NCBI GenBank assembly: GCA_949127695.1
Contig: CASBQH010000262.1
Coordinates: forward strand, 1 to 8,837
Direction of reading: 5' to 3'
Origin: Synechococcales cyanobacterium PMM_0073
GTDB lineage: Bacteria; Cyanobacteriota; Cyanobacteriia; Elainellales; Elainellaceae
Length of the DNA stretch: 8,837 bases
The position numbers and the translations under genes are program-made. The notes beneath the pieces are model-generated. The model saw nothing but the letters and a program-made list of their open reading frames with translations. It was not told the origin of the DNA and did no database searches. Positions 5,864-8,837 of the stretch are shown piece by piece (position 1 is the stretch's first letter; every line of letters begins with the position of its first letter).

Positions 5864-6625
5864 TTGCAAGCCAATTCACCGAGCCTGCTGCGACTAGAAC
5901 AGATCAGTCTCAAAAGTCCTCAGCAGGCTTCTGGGAGTTTGGATCTGCTGCAAGATATTTCGTTTGAGCTATTTGAGTCTGACTGTTTGGGCATTGTGGG
6001 GGCGGCGGGCGCTGGAAAAACTTCGCTGCTGCGGCTGCTAAATCGGCTGAGCCAGCCCAGCAGCGGCCAGATTTTTTACCAAAATCGCCCAGTTGAGCAG
6101 CTCCCCGTGATTCAGCTGAGGCGGCAAATTATGCTAGTGCCTCAGGAGTCGCGGCTGCTGGGGATGACGGTGCGGCAGGCTTTGGCCTATCCACTGCTGC
6201 TGCGCGGACTCGATCAAGCTATGATTCAGCAGCGGATGCAGCAGGGGCTAGAGCAGCTGCAAATTCCGGCAGACTGGCTAGAGCGCAGCGAAATTCAGCT
6301 CTCGGTAGGGCAGCGGCAGCTGGTAGCAATCGCCAGAGCCGTGATGGCTCAGCCCAAAGTGCTGCTGCTGGATGAACCGACTTCCGCCCTAGATGCCGGA
6401 CGGACAGCGCTGCTGCTACGGCTGTTAAAAACTCTAGCCGCTGGCTCAATTGCCGTGGTGATGGTCAATCATCAGCTGGAAGTCTTGCAGCAGTTTTGTG
6501 GCAGGCTGCTGCTGCTCCAGCAAGGGCGATTGATCCAGGATCTATCTGCCCACCAAATCGACTGGTCAGAAATTAGGCAAGGCTTGGTGGCAAGAGATGC
6601 CGCAGATCTTGAAGAATGGGGCTAG
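5864..6625 (+). CDS. ABC transporter ATP-binding protein (orphan, FetA/YbbL-like)
   Basis: A complete 253-residue nucleotide-binding domain. It has Walker A GAAGAGKT (46-53), Q-loop glutamine Q94 in VPQES, signature LSVGQ (146-150, with Val where most have Gly), Walker B VLLLDE (166-171), D-loop SALD (174-177) and H-loop H203 in VNHQ. It would hydrolyse ATP to drive a membrane permease. The short NBD with 'LRRQIMLVPQESRLLGMTVRQALAYPLLLRG' resembles E. coli FetA/YbbL and phosphate-type ATPases; the substrate cannot be deduced. No permease gene is seen on either side. The upstream neighbour is a membrane protein but does not look like an ABC permease. The start is TTG at 5864: the frame is open back to 5813 with no ATG, and the next in-frame ATG (codon 90) lies after Walker A. 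The Walker A aspect of this choice makes TTG, or another upstream rare start, compelling. Confidence 0.88.
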   Translation: MQANSPSLLRLEQISLKSPQQASGSLDLLQDISFELFESDCLGIVGAAGAGKTSLLRLLNRLSQPSSGQIFYQNRPVEQLPVIQLRRQIMLVPQESRLLGMTVRQALAYPLLLRGLDQAMIQQRMQQGLEQLQIPADWLERSEIQLSVGQRQLVAIARAVMAQPKVLLLDEPTSALDAGRTALLLRLLKTLAAGSIAVVMVNHQLEVLQQFCGRLLLLQQGRLIQDLSAHQIDWSEIRQGLVARDAADLEEWG

Positions 6626-6717
6626 ATTTCTGGGCTCAAGTTTCAAATCAAGTTTCGGTGCAACAGCCAGAGCTAGCGCTAAGATGCGTAGCAATTGCCT
6701 CTGGATCAACTCGAATC

Positions 6718-7911
6718 ATGAGTACGCCTGAAGAGTCCTACCGCTCGCTCGTGCAGCAATATGCCGAAAATGGCCAGCTGTCCACCGATGCCCAGGAAGC
6801 CTTAGAAACCAATCGGATGCTGCTGCGACTGCTGCCTGATCAAGCTAAAGCAATTGAGCAGGAATTGCTGAAACAAGCCTCAAAGCATACTGCATCTGCT
6901 GATCCGATCCCTGACCCAGCGTCCCAACCTCAGCCGATCCAGCCGCCCGTCCCAGCGCGCGCGTTGTCCAATCCGCCGCGCGGTTCAAGCCATCAGCCTG
7001 CCCCCAAGCCAGCTGATTTGGATCAGACTCAGCCAACCACTATCACGCTGCATTCTGACGATTATCCAACTCGACGAGAGCAATACAAACAGGTGCTGCG
7101 CCGCGCCTATATGGAAAACATCTTGACGCCAGAGATTCGAGCTGAGTTGGGCAGACTCGCGCAGGCGCTAGGACTCAAGCAAGGTGAGGAAGCGGCAATT
7201 GCCAACGAAATCACTGAGGAATTTGCTCACGGCAACTTGCCGAATTTGACCGTAGCGGCTCCCTCACCCCTAGATCCGCCTGCCGTTGAGCAAAAAATTG
7301 AACAAAAAATTGAACAAAAACCAGCCTACAGTGACAGCCTCAAGGATCTGTTTGAGACGCTAGAGCAGAACTTGAAGCATCGGCGTTACCCAGTAGCAGA
7401 TCAGCTGACTCACGATATTCTGCTCAAAGTGGTTCAGCCTGAGCAAAGCTGGCTCGATCTAACAGCAATCAGCAGCTTTTCCCCCAATGCCTCTGATACA
7501 GCAGCCATGCAGGAGATTGACCGACTCTGGAGTGAGCATAGCCAGCAAAAATTTGGGTTTGGGCGACAGTTAAACATCTATGGCCAAATCTCCGATCCGC
7601 TCAAGCGAGATCTAGCGGCAGATTTAGCGCAGGCCGAGCAATTTAGTCAGGCGGTGGACTGGTGGATCGCAGCACTCGGATTTTATAAGTTTTATGCTCA
7701 GCTGGATTTGGAGTCAGATGCGGCCACTGATGACTTGGTAGCGGCAGGCCATCTGCCCGCCTATTGGTTCTGGCAGCTGCCGCGCCGCAAAGCCTTTGAT
7801 CTGGGAAATTTTGGCTTGCGGTCTGAACGAGGCGGCTGTCGGGTCGATGCCGCTACGCTGCCTGCGTTTATGCGTATGCTGCGCCGCTGCGGTATTAAAC
7901 CGATCGAATAA
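6718..7911 (+). CDS. GUN4-domain protein with duplicated N-terminal helical modules
   Basis: 397 residues from ATG 6718 (MSTPEES). The frame is open back to 6616, but that would overlap the ABC gene and add an uninformative extension. A first helical module (8-51) and a second (123-169) share the pattern Y..l...A..N..L....r..L......L......A..IE.E. A Pro/Gln-rich linker (about 60-110) and an EQKI repeat (191-201) separate them from a GUN4-type domain (about 204-350). This has the ADQLTHDILL helix, I267-D-x-L-W271, S275 and KFGFGRQLNIYG (278-289), ending near GHLP (344-347), with a further Arg/Trp-rich tail (WFWQLPRRKAF). GUN4 proteins bind porphyrins and stimulate magnesium chelatase in chlorophyll synthesis. 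Cyanobacteria carry several GUN4-domain proteins, and this one may be a regulatory paralogue and not the chelatase cofactor itself. It follows the ABC gene by 92 nt. Confidence 0.82.
   Translation: MSTPEESYRSLVQQYAENGQLSTDAQEALETNRMLLRLLPDQAKAIEQELLKQASKHTASADPIPDPASQPQPIQPPVPARALSNPPRGSSHQPAPKPADLDQTQPTTITLHSDDYPTRREQYKQVLRRAYMENILTPEIRAELGRLAQALGLKQGEEAAIANEITEEFAHGNLPNLTVAAPSPLDPPAVEQKIEQKIEQKPAYSDSLKDLFETLEQNLKHRRYPVADQLTHDILLKVVQPEQSWLDLTAISSFSPNASDTAAMQEIDRLWSEHSQQKFGFGRQLNIYGQISDPLKRDLAADLAQAEQFSQAVDWWIAALGFYKFYAQLDLESDAATDDLVAAGHLPAYWFWQLPRRKAFDLGNFGLRSERGGCRVDAATLPAFMRMLRRCGIKPIE
7288..7320 (+). repeat. In-frame 12-nt tandem repeat with A6 runs inside the GUN4-domain gene
   Basis: GAGCAAAAAATT, GAACAAAAAATT and GAACAAAAA encode EQKI-EQKI-EQK in the linker before the GUN4 domain. 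Unit gain or loss would change the linker length by four residues, while slippage in the A6 runs would shift the frame before the GUN4 domain. Confidence 0.85.
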
Positions 7912-7922
7912 CCGATCAAATA
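7899..7922 (+). repeat. 12-nt tandem direct repeat across the GUN4 gene stop
   Basis: ACCGATCGAATA (7899-7910) and ACCGATCAAATA (7911-7922) differ at one base and straddle the TAA stop at 7909-7911. It is probably a local duplication. The ACCG...CGGT pairing that follows is too short to call a terminator. Confidence 0.5.
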
Positions 7923-8570
7923 GCGGTCTTGCTAATCTTCTAAACTCTCAGACTGATGTATAAAAAATACTTCTGCGGCACAGCCTAAGACCCGCAATCG
8001 GCTCAATTAAATAGAATTCTCCGCCCGTTTTGATTCGCCAAAGCTGCTGTAACTAATCTACTCAACGGGGTTTGAATTTAGCTCGGTAGCTGGCAGTCTC
8101 TACGGGTATAAAACTGTTCTTAAACTAAGACTCAAGCTGAAGGTTCAAGGACTACTTTCAGCATTAAAAAATACATGTAGAGCGTAGAGCGGGGGCTACT
8201 TCTAGGATTTCTGAATTAAGTTTGAAATGAGAGTTTGACCGATGATAAACAGCCATTACAGAAGCCTGTTCAATCCTCATGGAGAATTCATACAAGCCGA
8301 TGTGAGAAACCATTCAATAATGATATTTATAAATTAATGGCTTCCTCTGATTACGGTTTCAACTCAAATCTAAGCTGCATTAGTTCAGCAAGTTAGCGGA
8401 TCTGATTAGCGTTGCGGGAATGCTAGGTTATAGGTCGTCTATGTGCCTACAGTCTATTTTTTCTAAAGCGTTCTGTGAGTTTCATGCCGATCACTCCAAG
8501 CAGATTGATGCTGGTGATCAACTCGCTTCTGCTAGGTCGCTTGTTGCGCTTCCCCCCAAGCCCGACCCAA

Positions 8571-8598
8571 ACTGACTTGGAATGACTGACTTGGAATG
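8571..8598 (+). repeat. Perfect 14-nt tandem repeat upstream of the last gene
   Basis: ACTGACTTGGAATG occurs twice head-to-tail (8571-8584, 8585-8598), followed by a degenerate third start, ACTTGAACTGG. It lies 84 nt before the start of the regulator-like gene, inside its likely leader or promoter region. Confidence 0.8.
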
Positions 8599-8662
8599 AC
8601 TTGAACTGGCTCGGACTAGTTCAGGCTTTAACTCAATCCTCCATCCAAATATCAGATCAATT

Positions 8663-8670
8663 AAAAGGTG
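8663..8670 (+). promoter_or_regulatory. Candidate ribosome-binding site for the last gene
   Basis: The purine-rich AAAAGGTG tract ends 12 nt before the ATG at 8683. An in-frame TGA at 8671 excludes a start further upstream, so the ATG at 8683 is the natural start. The spacing is long for a Shine-Dalgarno element, so the call is tentative. Confidence 0.35.
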
Positions 8671-8682
8671 TGATTACCTCAA

Positions 8683-8837
8683 ATGAAACCTAATTCCGTG
8701 GAGCCGCAGTCATTTGACTCTAAGTTTGCTGTCTACGACTGCGAGATTCGGCTTAAGTTTAAGCTGATTGAAGAGAAGCAGGTGCTGAGCAACCGAGAGC
8801 AGCTGCTCGATTTGCTGCTTGATGCGTTTTCCTATGG
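8683..8837 (+). CDS. Small regulator-like protein, possibly the Npun_R1517 heterocyst-differentiation family (3'-truncated)
   Basis: Only the first 51 codons are in the window. After a variable start the sequence reads FAVYDCEIRLKFKLIEEK (residues 15-32), then NREQLLDLLLDAFSY. The combination 'Y(E/D)CEIRLKF.LIEEK..L..REQLL..LLDA' closely resembles what I recall of a short (about 80-100 residue) cyanobacterial family named after Npun_R1517 and annotated as a heterocyst-differentiation transcriptional regulator. The membership is from memory and untested, and members also occur in cyanobacteria that do not form heterocysts, so the name does not prove the organism makes heterocysts. No signal peptide is seen. 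It is preceded by a long repeat-bearing spacer, consistent with its own promoter. No perfect NtcA box (GTA-N8-TAC) was found upstream. Confidence 0.65.
   Translation, partial: MKPNSVEPQSFDSKFAVYDCEIRLKFKLIEEKQVLSNREQLLDLLLDAFSY

Larger units (their letters stand above)
7912..8682. other. 771-nt spacer with no convincing gene
   Basis: No frame of useful length on either strand has coding character; the longest neat small frame (8242-8337, 31 codons) lacks a good ribosome-binding site. The stretch is AT-richer than its flanks. It contains a 10-bp direct repeat TAAAAAATAC (7961-7970, 8165-8174), a TAGAGCG duplication (8178-8191), an imperfect inverted repeat GATCA/TGATC (8489-8519) and the 14-nt tandem repeat at 8571-8598. 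A weak promoter-like pair, TTAGCG (8406-8411) and TATAGG (8429-8434) 17 nt apart, points toward the last gene. It may hold a long 5' leader or a small RNA, but no known RNA family was recognised. Confidence 0.55.

Noticed and set aside
6616..6717. Upstream ATG at 6616 for the GUN4-domain gene
   Set aside because: It overlaps the ABC gene by 10 nt and adds 34 residues without domain character; ATG 6718 gives the natural N-terminus of the first helical module.
8050..8200. NtcA-type boxes (GTA-N8-TAC) before the regulator-like gene
   Set aside because: GTA...TAC pairs found here have spacings of 7, 10 or 12 and not 8.
8242..8337. 31-codon small ORF in the long spacer
   Set aside because: No good ribosome-binding site, AT-rich chance-like composition and no recognisable motif.
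8489..8519. GATCA...TGATC inverted repeat as an intrinsic terminator
   Set aside because: The stem has bulges and no T run follows.

Overview
The window looks like a chromosomal segment of a filamentous, non-marine-picoplankton type cyanobacterium. The support is three hormogonium-polysaccharide (Hps) pseudopilin genes, a GUN4-domain gene, a DUF4079-type membrane protein, a HIP1 octamer (GCGATCGC), and a truncated gene at the right edge that resembles a small heterocyst-differentiation regulator family. Genus cannot be fixed from the sequence alone; coding regions are moderately GC-rich, and the long spacer near the right edge is visibly AT-richer.

Left part (1-2435, + strand): a collinear cluster of minor pseudopilins, hpsB (5'-truncated by the window), hpsC and an hpsD-like GspH/FimT pseudopilin. 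In filamentous cyanobacteria such proteins are associated with a type II secretion/type IV pilus-like machine that exports the polysaccharide used in gliding. No hps glycosyltransferase gene follows. The last pseudopilin gene runs directly into a convergent cobD/cbiB gene (2397-3401, - strand), with a 39-bp 3' overlap.

Middle (3402-7911): a 70-bp divergent spacer carrying a palindrome separates cobD from a run of five + strand genes. These encode a soluble protein with a ParB-like helix-turn-helix segment, a DUF4079-like four-helix membrane protein, a three-helix membrane protein with a PH-like soluble segment, an ABC-transporter ATPase without a permease partner in view, and a GUN4-domain protein with two N-terminal helical modules. 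Three of these five genes appear to use TTG or GTG starts. The spacing (24, 91, 51 and 92 nt) allows an operon or several short units.

Right part (7912-8837): a 771-nt spacer without a convincing gene but with short repeats, then the first 51 codons of a small regulator-like gene that runs off the window. No rRNA, tRNA, CRISPR array, transposase or attachment site was seen.
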